From contig NZ_JACVPM010000002.1 of NCBI RefSeq assembly GCF_018881905.1, positions 721,842 through 785,841 of the forward strand: a stretch of 64,000 bases of DNA, in the 5' to 3' direction. Every line of letters begins with the position of its first letter. Position 1 is the stretch's first letter. Positions 9,658 to 19,759 of this stretch are shown one piece after another. This stretch comes from Polynucleobacter sp. MG-27-Goln-C1. Its GTDB lineage: Bacteria; Pseudomonadota; Gammaproteobacteria; Burkholderiales; Burkholderiaceae. A program made the position numbers and the translations under genes. Below the pieces are notes generated by a model. The model was given only the letters and a program-made list of their open reading frames with translations, had not been told where the DNA came from and searched no databases.

Positions 9658-11019
9658 TTACCCTTGGCTTAAGCCCTTCTTTCTAGCAACAATTATTCCC
9701 AATAACATTGCCAACACAAAGGCTTGCATTTCCAGCATTTGATCTCTTTGAACGGAATCCAGTAAACCTCTTATTGTCCAGAGAAAAGAAGTGGCAAAAA
9801 GAGCCATTCCATAAGGAGCTATGGGGGAGATATTTGTGTTGAGTGCATTACGTCCGCGGACCATGTAAGTAAGTAGGGTTATGAAAAGTAATGCTGCCCC
9901 CGGTATTCCAATCGCTAGAGCGGTATCTATCCATGCATTATGCGTATGAGATATAAAAATAGCTGGTGCTCCATTGCACTGTTTCGTAATGGCCTGTTGG
10001 TAGGCTTGTTTAGATTGATCAATTCCCATCGGTGATTGAAGAGTCAATTCTGCGCCTGATCTAGCAGCCATTACTCTGGCACCATCACCATCAACTATGC
10101 TGTCTAAAGATTTTTGTATGGAGGTGGTTATTTGGGTGCCCTCGCGCTTAAGGGTATCTTCAAGGGAGCCTATACCCTGACAGTAAATTTCACCTGGATT
10201 GCCCTTGAGGCTTAAAGATACTCTTGAGGCTACTCCATTCCAGCGGGTTGGATCAGTATTTACGCCAATTAAGTAGACGGATAGACATAATGTTAACGCT
10301 AGTGCGCCTCGTGCTAAAAACTTAAAATACTGCACCTTACCCTTGTTTTGATTTATGGAATCAACTATAAAAATGAAAATAATTGTTGCTATGACAAAGA
10401 GTATTCCACCTCTACTTTTCGCTAAAACAGGGGAGACTATGCAAGGAATTAATAGAAAAATCAGAGATAATTTTCTTAAATTAAACTTTTTTTGGTACAC
10501 GCATAGCGTCATTAAGAAGATAGTTGCTTGGAGGGCTGTATAGCCAAGATCTCCATGTATTTCACTTAAGCCTAAATATCTCCATGGTATTTCGTGGGTC
10601 GCAATTGCTTTAATTGCGAAAAGTATTAAATGAATATAGAGCGGAATGGAAAATGCTACTCCTAAAAAGAGCAGGGTTTTATTAGAATCTTTCTTACCCA
10701 GAAAAAGTCCTGCGCCGGCTCCAATAATCGAGAAGAGAATAAAGTGCATCCACTCCGCACGAAAATTGCTAAAAGCAGCCTGATAATCTCTGGAAAAAAA
10801 TATGAGCTGCAAGAATAGATAGGCGAAGAAAAGCGCTAGAGCCTTATTTTCTTGGAAAAATAATTTCCAATTTAATTTATTAGTAAAAACTAAGACTAAA
10901 AGAAGCCCTTCGCAAATATATCTTCCGGCAATGGTGTGGGGAATATTCCAAAGGGGAATGAGGATGAAAAGCAGAGAAAATAATGCAGTTGTTTTGAATC
11001 GTTCTAAATTTAAGCTCAT
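9658..11019 (-). CDS. O-antigen ligase / polymerase family membrane protein (WaaL or Wzy type)
   Basis: This polytopic membrane protein of about 453 residues has roughly ten or more hydrophobic segments and one large periplasmic loop (about residues 265-375). It has the family elements KSRGGILF after the middle membrane block and HTHNAWIDTALAIGIPG after the loop; a His in this region is important in WaaL ligases. WaaL joins undecaprenyl-linked O-antigen to the lipid A core, while Wzy polymerises repeats. Sequence alone does not separate them. The start could be the ATG at 11019 or a GTG at 11034. It is divergent from the rhamnose operon. Confidence 0.8.
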   Translation of the reverse strand: MSLNLERFKTTALFSLLFILIPLWNIPHTIAGRYICEGLLLVLVFTNKLNWKLFFQENKALALFFAYLFLQLIFFSRDYQAAFSNFRAEWMHFILFSIIGAGAGLFLGKKDSNKTLLFLGVAFSIPLYIHLILFAIKAIATHEIPWRYLGLSEIHGDLGYTALQATIFLMTLCVYQKKFNLRKLSLIFLLIPCIVSPVLAKSRGGILFVIATIIFIFIVDSINQNKGKVQYFKFLARGALALTLCLSVYLIGVNTDPTRWNGVASRVSLSLKGNPGEIYCQGIGSLEDTLKREGTQITTSIQKSLDSIVDGDGARVMAARSGAELTLQSPMGIDQSKQAYQQAITKQCNGAPAIFISHTHNAWIDTALAIGIPGAALLFITLLTYMVRGRNALNTNISPIAPYGMALFATSFLWTIRGLLDSVQRDQMLEMQAFVLAMLLGIIVARKKGLSQG

Positions 11020-11075
11020 TTTCTGCTGATCCACAAAATATTCGTATGATTATCACTCAGAATGTAGCCCATTAC

Positions 11076-11103
11076 TTGATTGCTCGCGTGCTGAGGGTAA
11101 AAT
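11076..11103 (+). promoter_or_regulatory. Putative sigma-70 promoter of the rfb operon
   Basis: A -35-like TTGATT (11076-11081) is followed after 16 bases by a -10-like TAAAAT (11098-11103), about 38 bases before the rfbB ATG. This is the only clear gap ahead of rfbBDAC. It is a match by eye and is not proven. Confidence 0.45.
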
Positions 11104-11141
11104 CCACTCATGCTCATAACCCATAGTTAAAGAGAGTATTC

Positions 11142-12200
11142 ATGATATTAGTAACTGGTGGTGCTGGCTTTATTGGCAGTAATTTTGTGCTTGATTGGCT
11201 AAAAGTGCCTAGCAATAAAGGGGTGATTAATCTCGACAAGCTGACTTATGCTGGTAATTTAACCACGCTCGAGTCTTTGAAAGATGATCCACGCCATATT
11301 TTTGTTCATGGAGACATCGGCGATAAAGAGTTAGTCGCCAATTTATTAAAAGAGCATCGGCCTCGCGCTATTGTAAATTTTGCAGCTGAGAGTCACGTAG
11401 ATCGATCAATTCATGGACCTGCTGAATTTGTCAGTACTAATATTGTTGGCACTTTTAATCTTCTTGAGTGCGCTCGTGAGTATTGGAGTGGTCTGGATGA
11501 GTCCGCCAAGAAGGCTTTTCGTTTTCATCATGTATCTACTGATGAAGTCTACGGATCTCTTTCTGCTGCTGATCCTGCATTTACCGAAACGAATACATAT
11601 GAGCCTAATAGCCCATATTCCGCCTCTAAAGCCGCCTCTGATCACTTGGTCCGCGCTTGGTTTCACACTTACGGCTTCCCGGTCGTCACCACTAATTGCT
11701 CTAATAACTATGGCCCGTATCACTTTCCAGAAAAGTTGATCCCTTTGGTTATTTTGAATGCGCTCAATAGTAAGCCATTGCCAATTTATGGCGATGGTCA
11801 ACAGATTCGTGATTGGCTCTATGTTGGCGACCACTGTTCTGCAATTCGTGAAGTGCTGGCTAAGGGCAAATTGGGTGAGACTTATAACATTGGCGGCTGG
11901 AATGAAAAAGCCAATATTGATGTTGTGAAAACTATCTGCACGATTTTGGATGAGCTAAAGCCCCGTGCCGATGGTAAGCCCTATGTTGACCAAATCACTT
12001 ATGTCAAGGATCGTCCTGGCCATGATCGTCGCTATGCCATTGATGCTAGCAAGGTCGAACGTGAATTAGGCTGGCGACCTGCCGAAACTTTTGATACCGG
12101 TATTCGTAAGACGGTGCAATGGTATTTAGATAACCCAGCTTGGGTGGAGGGTGTCGTTAGCGGCTCTTACCGCGACTGGTTGCAAAAGCAATATAACTAA
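11142..12200 (+). CDS. rfbB: dTDP-glucose 4,6-dehydratase
   Basis: RfbB is the second step of dTDP-L-rhamnose synthesis, making dTDP-4-keto-6-deoxyglucose. The 352-residue extended SDR has the NAD-binding [14 protein letters not shown] at the N-terminus, HVSTDEVYG, and the catalytic [12 protein letters not shown] segment (Tyr-x3-Lys). The start ATG at 11142 is preceded by AAAGAGAG as ribosome binding site. It heads the four-gene set rfbB-D-A-C on the plus strand. Confidence 0.97.
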   Translation: MILVTGGAGFIGSNFVLDWLKVPSNKGVINLDKLTYAGNLTTLESLKDDPRHIFVHGDIGDKELVANLLKEHRPRAIVNFAAESHVDRSIHGPAEFVSTNIVGTFNLLECAREYWSGLDESAKKAFRFHHVSTDEVYGSLSAADPAFTETNTYEPNSPYSASKAASDHLVRAWFHTYGFPVVTTNCSNNYGPYHFPEKLIPLVILNALNSKPLPIYGDGQQIRDWLYVGDHCSAIREVLAKGKLGETYNIGGWNEKANIDVVKTICTILDELKPRADGKPYVDQITYVKDRPGHDRRYAIDASKVERELGWRPAETFDTGIRKTVQWYLDNPAWVEGVVSGSYRDWLQKQYN

Positions 12201-12215
12201 GGCCAAAATCATTCC

Positions 12216-13178
12216 ATGAATGTCTTGGTATTTGGTAAAGATGGTCAGCTTGGTAAAGCCTTTCAGGCCTCACTCGGTCCCCTGTTAATTAAACCTGCCG
12301 ATGTGTCTCATATTCAGTATGTAGGCCGCTCTGAATGTGATCTTGCGGATGAGGTGGCATTGAGTGCGCTTTTAAATGTATTTCAGCCAAACCTCATTAT
12401 TAATGCCTCCGCCTATACGGCAGTTGACAAGGCTGAGACTGAGATAGATCTTGCCTTTGCAATTAATGCCAAAGCTCCTGAGATCATGGCGCAATATGCG
12501 GCAAGTCATGGCACTACCTTTTTGCATTATTCGACAGACTATGTCTTTGATGGCGAAAAGTATGGCTATTATCTAGAGAATGACATGCGCAATCCTTTGG
12601 GTGTTTATGGCAAAAGTAAAGCCGCCGGAGAAGAAGCGATTGCCAAAGCCTTTGCCAATAGCGGTGCTAATGGTCAATATGCGATCTTCAGAACGAGCTG
12701 GGTTTATGGTGATGGTGGCAACTTTATTAGAACCATTTTGCGTTTGGCTAAGGAGCGAGAAGAGCTTAAGGTTATTTATGATCAATCTGGCGTGCCAACG
12801 AGTGCATCTTGGTTAGCTCAATTAAGTTTAGATTTGGCTGTGGATGAGAATTTCCAACCTCGAGGGTTCCCGTCAGGGATTTATCATGCTGTGCCTGCAG
12901 GGGAAACCACATGGCATGGTTTGGCTATCCTGGCTTCCCAAGCGGCCTTAGATGCAGGGCTACCTCTGAAGGTGCAGCCTCAAGCTATTAAGCCCATCTT
13001 AGCTGTTGAATATCCCTTACCAGCCCCTAGGCCTATGAATTCAAGAATGTCGACCGATAAGCTGCGTCAAGTATTTGAGGCTCGAGACGATATGTCAAAA
13101 TCGGACCTACTCAATCAGCCTTGGGACTTAGCCGTTAAGGCATATGTTTCTCAATTGGCTCAAGATGGACTTATTTAG
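12216..13178 (+). CDS. rfbD: dTDP-4-dehydrorhamnose reductase
   Basis: RfbD reduces dTDP-4-keto-L-rhamnose to dTDP-L-rhamnose, the last step of the pathway. The 320-residue SDR has the nucleotide loop VFGKDGQLGKAF, the block NASAYTAVDKAE and FLHYSTDYVFDG. The catalytic Tyr/Lys lie in YGKSKAAGEE. It sits 15 bases after rfbB and 10 bases before rfbA. The length is a little above the usual ~300 residues. Confidence 0.96.
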   Translation: MNVLVFGKDGQLGKAFQASLGPLLIKPADVSHIQYVGRSECDLADEVALSALLNVFQPNLIINASAYTAVDKAETEIDLAFAINAKAPEIMAQYAASHGTTFLHYSTDYVFDGEKYGYYLENDMRNPLGVYGKSKAAGEEAIAKAFANSGANGQYAIFRTSWVYGDGGNFIRTILRLAKEREELKVIYDQSGVPTSASWLAQLSLDLAVDENFQPRGFPSGIYHAVPAGETTWHGLAILASQAALDAGLPLKVQPQAIKPILAVEYPLPAPRPMNSRMSTDKLRQVFEARDDMSKSDLLNQPWDLAVKAYVSQLAQDGLI

Positions 13179-13188
13179 AAGGTAGGAA

Positions 13189-14127
13189 ATGGCTGCAAAT
13201 CCCATGAATCGTAAAGGCATTATTTTGGCGGGCGGCTCTGGCACTCGCTTATACCCAGTGACCCAGGCTGTTTCTAAGCAGCTTATGCCTGTATATGACA
13301 AGCCGATGGTGTACTACCCATTAACCACCCTGATGCTTGCAGGCATTCGAGACATCTTGTTAATTTCTACGCCGCATGACACGCCACGCTTTGCGGAGTT
13401 ACTTGGAGATGGTTCTCAATGGGGTTTAAATATTGAGTATTGCGTTCAGCCGTCACCCGATGGTTTAGCTCAAGCGTTTACTCTTGGTAAAAACTTTATC
13501 GGCAACAACCCAAGCGCTTTAGTGCTGGGCGACAACATTTTTTATGGTCATGAATTAGTCGATCAACTAGATAGTGCTAATGAGCGTAGTGCTGGTGCGA
13601 CTGTATTTGCTTACCATGTCACTGATCCAGAGCGTTATGGCGTAGTGGAATTTGATAAAGCTTACAAAGTGCTCTCGATTGAAGAGAAACCGCTAAAGCC
13701 GAGAAGTAGTTATGCCGTTACTGGCCTTTATTTCTATGACAATCAAGTATGTGATATCGCGTCATCGATTAATCCTAGTGCACGTGGTGAACTCGAGATT
13801 ACCGATGTTAACCGCGTATATCTTGAAAAGAATGAGCTCAGTGTAGAAATTATGGGCCGTGGTTTTGCTTGGCTCGATACTGGAACGCACGATTCCCTAT
13901 TGGATGCTGCGGGCTTTATTGCTACCTTACAAAAGCGTCAAGGCTTGATGGTGGCTTGCCCCGAAGAGATCGCATATCGCCAGGGTTGGATTAGCGCAGA
14001 AACAGTTCAGAAGGTAGCCTCACAACTCAGTAAGAACAGCTATGGCCAGTACTTAAGTAGAATTTTGAATGAGCTCAACACCTCTGCTCAGCCTGTTTCC
14101 CTTTCTCATAAGAAGATGATTGGATGA
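13189..14127 (+). CDS. rfbA: Glucose-1-phosphate thymidylyltransferase
   Basis: RfbA makes dTDP-glucose from dTTP and glucose-1-phosphate, the entry step for dTDP-rhamnose. The 312-residue protein has the nucleotidyltransferase signature [14 protein letters not shown], then [16 protein letters not shown] and [11 protein letters not shown]. The start is the ATG at 13189 with GGAA nearby; an alternative in-frame ATG is at 13204. The stop overlaps the rfbC ATG (ATGA). Confidence 0.97.
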   Translation: MAANPMNRKGIILAGGSGTRLYPVTQAVSKQLMPVYDKPMVYYPLTTLMLAGIRDILLISTPHDTPRFAELLGDGSQWGLNIEYCVQPSPDGLAQAFTLGKNFIGNNPSALVLGDNIFYGHELVDQLDSANERSAGATVFAYHVTDPERYGVVEFDKAYKVLSIEEKPLKPRSSYAVTGLYFYDNQVCDIASSINPSARGELEITDVNRVYLEKNELSVEIMGRGFAWLDTGTHDSLLDAAGFIATLQKRQGLMVACPEEIAYRQGWISAETVQKVASQLSKNSYGQYLSRILNELNTSAQPVSLSHKKMIG

Positions 14128-14699
14128 GTGAGATTTTGAAATCCTCCAAACTTTTGATAACTCCCACCGCCATCCATGATGTCTTGGTGATTGAGCCCAA
14201 GGTCTTTGGTGATGAGCGCGGTTGGTTTACTGAGTCTTTTAACGCTCACGATTTTTCTGAGGCGACCGGTCTGAGTGTTGAGTTTGTTCAGGACAACCAC
14301 TCCTTTTCTCGTCAATGGACTTTGCGTGGTTTGCATTATCAGTTGGAGCAAGCGCAGGGCAAGTTAGTGCGCGTTGTGGCTGGTAGTGTTTTTGATGTAG
14401 CTGTGGATACTCGCGAGGATTCGCCAACGTACGGCAAGTGGGTTGGTGTTGAATTAAGCGCTCAAAATCATAAGCAATTATGGATTCCTGCAGGCTTAGC
14501 CCATGGCTTTTTAGTTTTATCGGAGACTGCAGAGTTCCTTTACAAAACTACAGATTACTATCACCCGCAAAGTGAGGCCTGTCTGGCTTGGAATGATCCT
14601 CAGGTCAATATCAAATGGCCTTTGCCAGAAGGCGTTAGCCTAAATATGAATGCCAAAGACTCTGCTGGCTTATCGTGGGATGCTGCCCCTAAGTTTTAA
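14124..14699 (+). CDS. rfbC: dTDP-4-dehydrorhamnose 3,5-epimerase
   Basis: RfbC inverts C3 and C5 of dTDP-4-keto-6-deoxyglucose. The 191-residue cupin has [17 protein letters not shown], the [15 protein letters not shown] block with the catalytic His, and [16 protein letters not shown]. It shares a four-base overlap with rfbA and closes the rhamnose operon. A weak hairpin followed by six T residues comes just after it. Confidence 0.97.
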   Translation: MSEILKSSKLLITPTAIHDVLVIEPKVFGDERGWFTESFNAHDFSEATGLSVEFVQDNHSFSRQWTLRGLHYQLEQAQGKLVRVVAGSVFDVAVDTREDSPTYGKWVGVELSAQNHKQLWIPAGLAHGFLVLSETAEFLYKTTDYYHPQSEACLAWNDPQVNIKWPLPEGVSLNMNAKDSAGLSWDAAPKF

Positions 14700-14718
14700 T
14701 TAAATTCAGGGCTTTTTT
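14685..14718 (+). terminator. Possible weak terminator after rfbC
   Basis: GCCC at 14685-14688 can pair with GGGC at 14709-14712 across an AT-rich loop, and TTTTTT follows directly. The stem is short and overlaps the last codons of rfbC, so this is tentative; readthrough into waaC is likely. Confidence 0.3.
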
Positions 14719-14739
14719 AAAAGATAAGATAATGCTCGC

Positions 14740-15771
14740 ATGAGCACTTCCTCCAAAATCCTGTTGGTAAAGTTATCCTCTCTTGGGGATGTATTGCATA
14801 ACTTGCCGATTATGTGGGACTTACGTGCACGTTTACCGGACGCTCAAATTGATTGGGTGGTCGAAGAAGGGTATGTCCACTTACTTGAGCCCTTATTATC
14901 TCGAGATGGTTTTCGAGGAATTGATCGCATCATTCCTTTTGGTTTACGCCGGTGGAAAAAAAATCTCCTTAGGCTGGCAACATGGCGAGAGTTTTTTGCG
15001 TTTAGAAAAACACTTCAATCTACTACCTACGATGTATTGATCGAAACACAGGGCCTACTTAAGTCCGCCATCGTATGCTCCCTGGCCAAAAAAAGTTCTG
15101 GCGCCGTGATCGCAGGTCTTGCTAATGCAACAGAGTTTTCTGGATACGAGCCTTTGGCTAGATTTTTCTATAACCAGTCAGTGCAGGTTCCTATGCAGTG
15201 CCATGCGGTCGATCGTTCACGTTGGGTGATGTGCTCAGCATTGGATTGGTCTTTGATAGAACGAGGTGATGCGCCTCAGTTTTATCCCGCAGAATTTATT
15301 GCCAGTATTTCAAAAAGTTCCGTTGCAGGTTTGCGCTCTCCTTATGTCCTATGCTTTCATTCGACAGCTAGAGAGGCTAAGCGTTGGTCTAATAACAATT
15401 GGATTGCGCTCGGAAAAGATTTATCTGCCAAGGGATATCAAGTAGTTTTCCCTTGGGGGAATGCCGCAGAAAAGGCCGTTAGCCAATTACTTGCCTCTCA
15501 GATTCCAAATGCTTTTGTCCCACCAGCTTTTTCTATTGAAGAGGGATTCTCGGTAATTTCTGGTGCGGCTTTAACGGTTGGGGTCGATACTGGCCTGACA
15601 CATTTGGCAGCGGTACTTAATAAACCTACTGTCGAAATCTACTGTGACTCACCACGCTGGAAGACAGAGGGTTATTGGTCTGATCGAATCTGTAACGTGG
15701 GTAATATTCAAAATCCGCCAAGCATTCAAGAAGTTCTTGATGCATCCTTAAAGCTTCTACAGCAAGCTTAA
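14740..15771 (+). CDS. waaC: Lipopolysaccharide heptosyltransferase I
   Basis: WaaC adds the first L-glycero-D-manno-heptose to Kdo of the LPS inner core at the cytoplasmic face. The 343-residue GT9 enzyme has the N-terminal VKLSSLGDVLHNLPI, the block ETQGLLKSA, and the C-terminal donor site VGVDTGLTHLAAVLNKPTVE. Length is normal. It lies 40 bases after rfbC on the same strand and is convergent with the tolC-type gene, 12 bases away. Confidence 0.94.
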   Translation: MSTSSKILLVKLSSLGDVLHNLPIMWDLRARLPDAQIDWVVEEGYVHLLEPLLSRDGFRGIDRIIPFGLRRWKKNLLRLATWREFFAFRKTLQSTTYDVLIETQGLLKSAIVCSLAKKSSGAVIAGLANATEFSGYEPLARFFYNQSVQVPMQCHAVDRSRWVMCSALDWSLIERGDAPQFYPAEFIASISKSSVAGLRSPYVLCFHSTAREAKRWSNNNWIALGKDLSAKGYQVVFPWGNAAEKAVSQLLASQIPNAFVPPAFSIEEGFSVISGAALTVGVDTGLTHLAAVLNKPTVEIYCDSPRWKTEGYWSDRICNVGNIQNPPSIQEVLDASLKLLQQA

Positions 15772-15783
15772 CTTCTACAGTTT

Positions 15784-17397
15784 TTAGCGCAGTAAAGTAT
15801 TGATGGATATCAGATCTTCATCTGATAGTGCCGCGGCATGTGCCTTCAACTTGATGGCATTCAGAATGGTGTTGTAGCGTGCTTGCTGTAATTGCGAGCG
15901 AGTAGTAATTACGGTATCTAATGCGATCAACACATCGATATTAATCAAGGTCCCCACCTGAAATCCCAGCTTACTGGATTCAAGTGCTGAGGTGGATGAA
16001 CGCTCTGCAGCCTCATAGGCTTTAACACTTGCCAGGCCGCCGTAGAAACCAGTAAATGCTGCACGAGTGCTTTGAGCTGCAGTACGGCGCGCATTGTCAT
16101 AGTTTGCTTTAGCTGCATCTAGCAATGCAGCGTTTTGACGAATGAGTGAGCTGTTGTAACCGCCGGAGACCAAGGGGATGGTCATCTGCAGGGCAATGGT
16201 GTTGTTGTAAATATTGGTCTGTGACGGGGTTAAGCTATTAGCTGTTCCGTTAGACGTGTTGTAACCCGCCGTACCGACAAAATTAAGTGAAGGGTAGTTC
16301 AATGCTTGCGAAGCTTTATAAGTACTTTCAGCTAAGCTGACAGACAGCTGGCCAGCAAGTACGTTAAAGTTTGCAGTCTCCGCTTGGTTGATCCAGTCCT
16401 CTAGAGTTTGCCCTTTGGGTAACTGAGGATTAACGCTATCGGCAATCGGAATTCCATTGCTATCTTTGGACTTAGTCCGAGGATCTTTGAGAACGCCATC
16501 AATCTTGGCTTCTTTGACGAGTGGCTTTATAGCTCCTACAGGGCGACCCACCAATTGCTCTAAGACACCTCTTTTAACAATCAGATCTGCTTGGGCGGCA
16601 ATTTCTTGAGAGTTTGCTAAATCAAGAGCAGCTTGTGCGGTATTAACGTCGACAATGGTTGCCAGTCCAGCATCAAACTTGGCCTGAGCAATTTCTAACT
16701 GCTGCTTAATTAAACCCTTTTTGTTGCGATAGAGCTCAACGTTGTCTTGGCTGGTAAGTGCATCAAAATAGGCTTGCGATACGCGAATGATGAGATCTTG
16801 CTGTGCCAAGTAAAAACGCATGTCAGCAATTTTGGTATTCAAATCACCCTGTTTAAAAGCCTCAAATGCTGCCACATTAAAAACAGGCTGAGTAAGGGTG
16901 ACGGTATAGTTTTTTTGGTCATATACCCGCGAACCTGTATACGAGTTAGCTGGTTGATTGCCTGCTGTGTGTTGGTAGTAGCGAGTCCCACCAGGAACAG
17001 CTGTAGCCTGTGGCAATAAGAGGGATAAACCCTGCCAATAGAGTTCTTTACTGGCTTGATAGTTAAAGCGAGCAGCATTCAACACGGGATCGCTAAATGC
17101 CGCCTCTTGGTATAGGCGAATTAAATCAGTTGTTTGATTGCTTCCATTTGCTGCATTAGTGCCAAGATTGGATGGCGCTCCATTGTTCTGAATGGCTTGT
17201 CGAGGCAAGGGCGCCATCTGTGGCGGCATATCCAGACCTACTAGAGACTGTGCACTCAAAGGGGTTGGTAATGAAGGTTTAGCCCCATTAGCGCTTTGCG
17301 CTAACGCGGTCGACGAATGGATCCCGAGTCCGAGCGCCTGACCCAGGATTAAACCAAAAGCGGTTAACTGAGGGAGGCAAAGGCGGGTCGATGTCAT
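15784..17397 (-). CDS. TolC-family outer membrane efflux protein
   Basis: This 537-residue protein starts with a signal-peptide-like stretch ending near ALAQSA (about residue 35). A Pro/Asn/Gly-rich linker (about 36-88) follows, then two outer-membrane-factor repeats rich in long amphipathic helices. Typical pieces are LYQEAAFSDPVLNAARFNY at the start and QTRYNTILNAIKLK-like sequence near the C-terminus. It should form the outer-membrane channel of a type I secretion or efflux system, but no inner-membrane partner is adjacent. It is divergent from uppP. Confidence 0.88.
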   Translation of the reverse strand: MTSTRLCLPQLTAFGLILGQALGLGIHSSTALAQSANGAKPSLPTPLSAQSLVGLDMPPQMAPLPRQAIQNNGAPSNLGTNAANGSNQTTDLIRLYQEAAFSDPVLNAARFNYQASKELYWQGLSLLLPQATAVPGGTRYYQHTAGNQPANSYTGSRVYDQKNYTVTLTQPVFNVAAFEAFKQGDLNTKIADMRFYLAQQDLIIRVSQAYFDALTSQDNVELYRNKKGLIKQQLEIAQAKFDAGLATIVDVNTAQAALDLANSQEIAAQADLIVKRGVLEQLVGRPVGAIKPLVKEAKIDGVLKDPRTKSKDSNGIPIADSVNPQLPKGQTLEDWINQAETANFNVLAGQLSVSLAESTYKASQALNYPSLNFVGTAGYNTSNGTANSLTPSQTNIYNNTIALQMTIPLVSGGYNSSLIRQNAALLDAAKANYDNARRTAAQSTRAAFTGFYGGLASVKAYEAAERSSTSALESSKLGFQVGTLINIDVLIALDTVITTRSQLQQARYNTILNAIKLKAHAAALSDEDLISINTLLR

Positions 17398-17517
17398 CTA
17401 ATTCGGGTACTTTTCAATATGCCATGAAGTTTAAGGCTTATTTAGCTCAAGCGCTGGATTTAGGCCTTATTTTGCCAAATCCTAGGATCTACTTCATCTA
17501 TCTATAAAATTGCGCCT

Positions 17518-18369
17518 ATGGATCTAATTTTGCTAGCTAAAGCGGTAGTGCTGGGGGTGGTGGAGGGCTTAACTGAGTTTTTGCCAATCTCCAGTACTGG
17601 TCACCTGATTTTGGTTGGCGACTTACTTAATTTCAATGATGAGCGCGGGAAGGCTTTCGAGGTCATTATTCAGTTTGGCGCCATCCTGGCAGTTTGCTGG
17701 GAGTTCCGCGAAAAGCTTTGGAAGGTTGCCTCTACAGTTCGCACGAGTCCCATCTCGCGTCGATTTGTCCTTAATCTATTGATCGCCTCCATACCGGCAA
17801 TGGGTTTGGCTTTCATATTCGGCAAACATATTAAGGCGGTACTATTTGCCCCCATTCCCGTGGCTAGTGCTTTCATCGTGGGCGCTTTGATTATTTTTTG
17901 GGCAGAACGTCGCCAAACCAAACTCACTAACTCAGTAGGTAAATCCTACATTCAGTCAGTAGATGACCTTACTCCAATGGACGCCCTAAAAGTTGGTCTT
18001 GCCCAGTGCGCCGCTTTAATCCCAGGAACTTCTCGCTCAGGTGCAACGATTATTGGTGGGATGTTGTTTGGCTTACCCCGTGCAGTGGCTACAGAGTTCT
18101 CCTTCTTCTTGGCTATTCCAGTAATCGGTGGAGCAACCGCATATGAATTGCTCAAACTTTGGAAAAATCCAGTTTCACTTTCGGGTGATTTTGTTTGGGC
18201 CATTGTGATTGGCTTTATTGCTGCTTTTATTTCCGCTTTCGTTTGCGTGCGCTGGTTAATTCATTACGTTGCAGGACATAACTTCATTCCATTTGCTTGG
18301 TATCGTATTGTCTTTGGTGTGCTGGTTTTGTTAAGTGCATATAGTGGTTTAGTTGCTTGGTCTCATTGA
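17518..18369 (+). CDS. uppP: Undecaprenyl-diphosphatase (BacA type)
   Basis: UppP recycles undecaprenyl pyrophosphate to the monophosphate carrier used for peptidoglycan and O-antigen. The 283-residue membrane protein has the paired motifs [15 protein letters not shown] (near 17-31) and [16 protein letters not shown] (near 168-183), which carry the catalytic Glu, Ser, His and Arg residues. Several hydrophobic segments fill the rest. It is followed after 40 bases by the DUF2721 gene. Confidence 0.97.
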   Translation: MDLILLAKAVVLGVVEGLTEFLPISSTGHLILVGDLLNFNDERGKAFEVIIQFGAILAVCWEFREKLWKVASTVRTSPISRRFVLNLLIASIPAMGLAFIFGKHIKAVLFAPIPVASAFIVGALIIFWAERRQTKLTNSVGKSYIQSVDDLTPMDALKVGLAQCAALIPGTSRSGATIIGGMLFGLPRAVATEFSFFLAIPVIGGATAYELLKLWKNPVSLSGDFVWAIVIGFIAAFISAFVCVRWLIHYVAGHNFIPFAWYRIVFGVLVLLSAYSGLVAWSH

Positions 18370-18409
18370 GATAAATTTACAAACATAAAAAAGATCGACT
18401 GGAATTCCC

Positions 18410-18868
18410 ATGGATGTCTCAATAGATGCAATTACCAATAATATTCAACTGGCCTTAGCCCCAGTATTTTTATTGACTGCTGTAGCCACATTAATCAATG
18501 CCATCTCTGCTCGCTTAGCGCGCTCCGTAGACCGTATGCGTGCTATTCAGCATCGCATTCAGGAGGGCGGCATTCAGGATCCAGAAATGCTGGCTCATAT
18601 GATGACAGAGGCGAATGAGGCAAAGGTCCGGGGTCGTCTTTGTACGGCTGCGATTTTCTTTGACGTATTGAGCGGCGTCTTTATTTCCTTAACTGTTCTT
18701 GAGTTATTTTTCTTTCAAGCGGGGGCGGTGCGGTCATTGCAGGGCACGTATGTGATTTTGACATTTGTACTTGGCTTAATGTCATTCATGACATCGCTCT
18801 CAATCGTATTGGCCGAGGTCGTTTATGCCTATCGCTCGGCTGGTTGGAATACACCTTTTCCAAAGTAA
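18410..18868 (+). CDS. DUF2721 membrane protein
   Basis: This 152-residue protein has three hydrophobic segments (about 13-33, 85-105 and 112-135). The first hairpin is followed by [18 protein letters not shown], the hallmark of DUF2721. The role of the family is unknown. It sits between uppP and trmB on the same strand, with a GGAATT ribosome-binding-like sequence ahead of the ATG. Confidence 0.85.
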   Translation: MDVSIDAITNNIQLALAPVFLLTAVATLINAISARLARSVDRMRAIQHRIQEGGIQDPEMLAHMMTEANEAKVRGRLCTAAIFFDVLSGVFISLTVLELFFFQAGAVRSLQGTYVILTFVLGLMSFMTSLSIVLAEVVYAYRSAGWNTPFPK

Positions 18869-18891
18869 TTCTTCATAAAGATAAGTATTTC

Positions 18892-19689
18892 GTGAATATC
18901 TCAAGAACCGACCGTATTCGCTCTTTTGTTTTAAGGGCTGGTAGAACAACTGCTGGTCAACAACGCGCCATTGAGGAATTAGGTCCTCAGTTTTTGATTC
19001 CGTTTCAGGAATCTGTCCTAGATCTTCCGCAAACGTTTAATGGGTCTTTGCGCCCCAAGATATTAGAAATTGGTTTTGGTATGGGCGAGACAACTGCCAA
19101 AATTGCTGCCTCTCGTTCTGAAGACGATTTCTTGGCAATTGAGGTGCATCCTCCAGGGGTGGGTGCCTTGCTGAAACTGATTGGCGAGAATAATCTCACT
19201 AATTTACGATTGATTCGCCATGATGCTGTTGAGGTTCTGGAGAAAATGATTGCGCCAAATTCCTTGGATGGTATTCATATTTACTTTGCAGATCCATGGC
19301 ATAAGAAGCGTCACCATAAACGTCGTTTGATTCAAGCGGAGTTCGTGCAGTTGCTGATTGCTCGTTTGAAGCCCAGAGCGTATTTACACCTTGCTACCGA
19401 TTGGCATAACTACGCTGAACAAATGCTTTTAGTCTTAAATGCCGAACCCGCTTTAGAAAATACCTCTACTGAGCAAATGAGTATTGAAACTTTTTCAGCT
19501 GCTGATATTGCTAGCGAGAGTGAACTTACTAAAGAATCCTTTAAAGAATTCAAGCCGACCCTTGAGCAACTCGATGCCAAGCATCCTGGATACGTTGATA
19601 GACCTGCTTATAGACCAACCACGAAGTTTGAAACCCGCGGCATTAAGTTGGGACATGGTGTTTGGGACTTGGTCTACAAGAAAAAATAA
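18892..19689 (+). CDS. trmB: tRNA (guanine-N7-)-methyltransferase
   Basis: TrmB methylates G46 of tRNA using S-adenosylmethionine. The SAM-binding block is [10 protein letters not shown]; the block [15 protein letters not shown] is the diagnostic TrmB motif; [11 protein letters not shown] follows. I prefer the GTG at 18892, giving 265 residues. A TTG at 18844 would overlap the DUF2721 gene and add residues that read as its frame-shifted C-terminus. Either start keeps the domain whole. A strong hairpin terminator follows the stop. Confidence 0.94.
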   Translation: MNISRTDRIRSFVLRAGRTTAGQQRAIEELGPQFLIPFQESVLDLPQTFNGSLRPKILEIGFGMGETTAKIAASRSEDDFLAIEVHPPGVGALLKLIGENNLTNLRLIRHDAVEVLEKMIAPNSLDGIHIYFADPWHKKRHHKRRLIQAEFVQLLIARLKPRAYLHLATDWHNYAEQMLLVLNAEPALENTSTEQMSIETFSAADIASESELTKESFKEFKPTLEQLDAKHPGYVDRPAYRPTTKFETRGIKLGHGVWDLVYKKK

Positions 19690-19704
19690 AGTAGGGATTA
19701 CAAA

Positions 19705-19743
19705 AATAAAGCCACTCTTTTAGCTTAAATGAGTGGCTTTATT
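19705..19743. terminator. Bidirectional rho-independent terminator between trmB and gabD
   Basis: A perfect 13-base inverted repeat AATAAAGCCACTC / GAGTGGCTTTATT has a 13-base loop, with A-rich sequence before it and T-rich sequence after. It lies between two convergent genes and should stop transcription from both sides. Confidence 0.85.
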
Positions 19744-19759
19744 AGTTTCTGATCTTGAC

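Noticed and set aside
11406..11834. 142-codon minus-strand ORF inside rfbB
   Set aside because: It is antisense to conserved rfbB sequence, and its composition mirrors the real frame.
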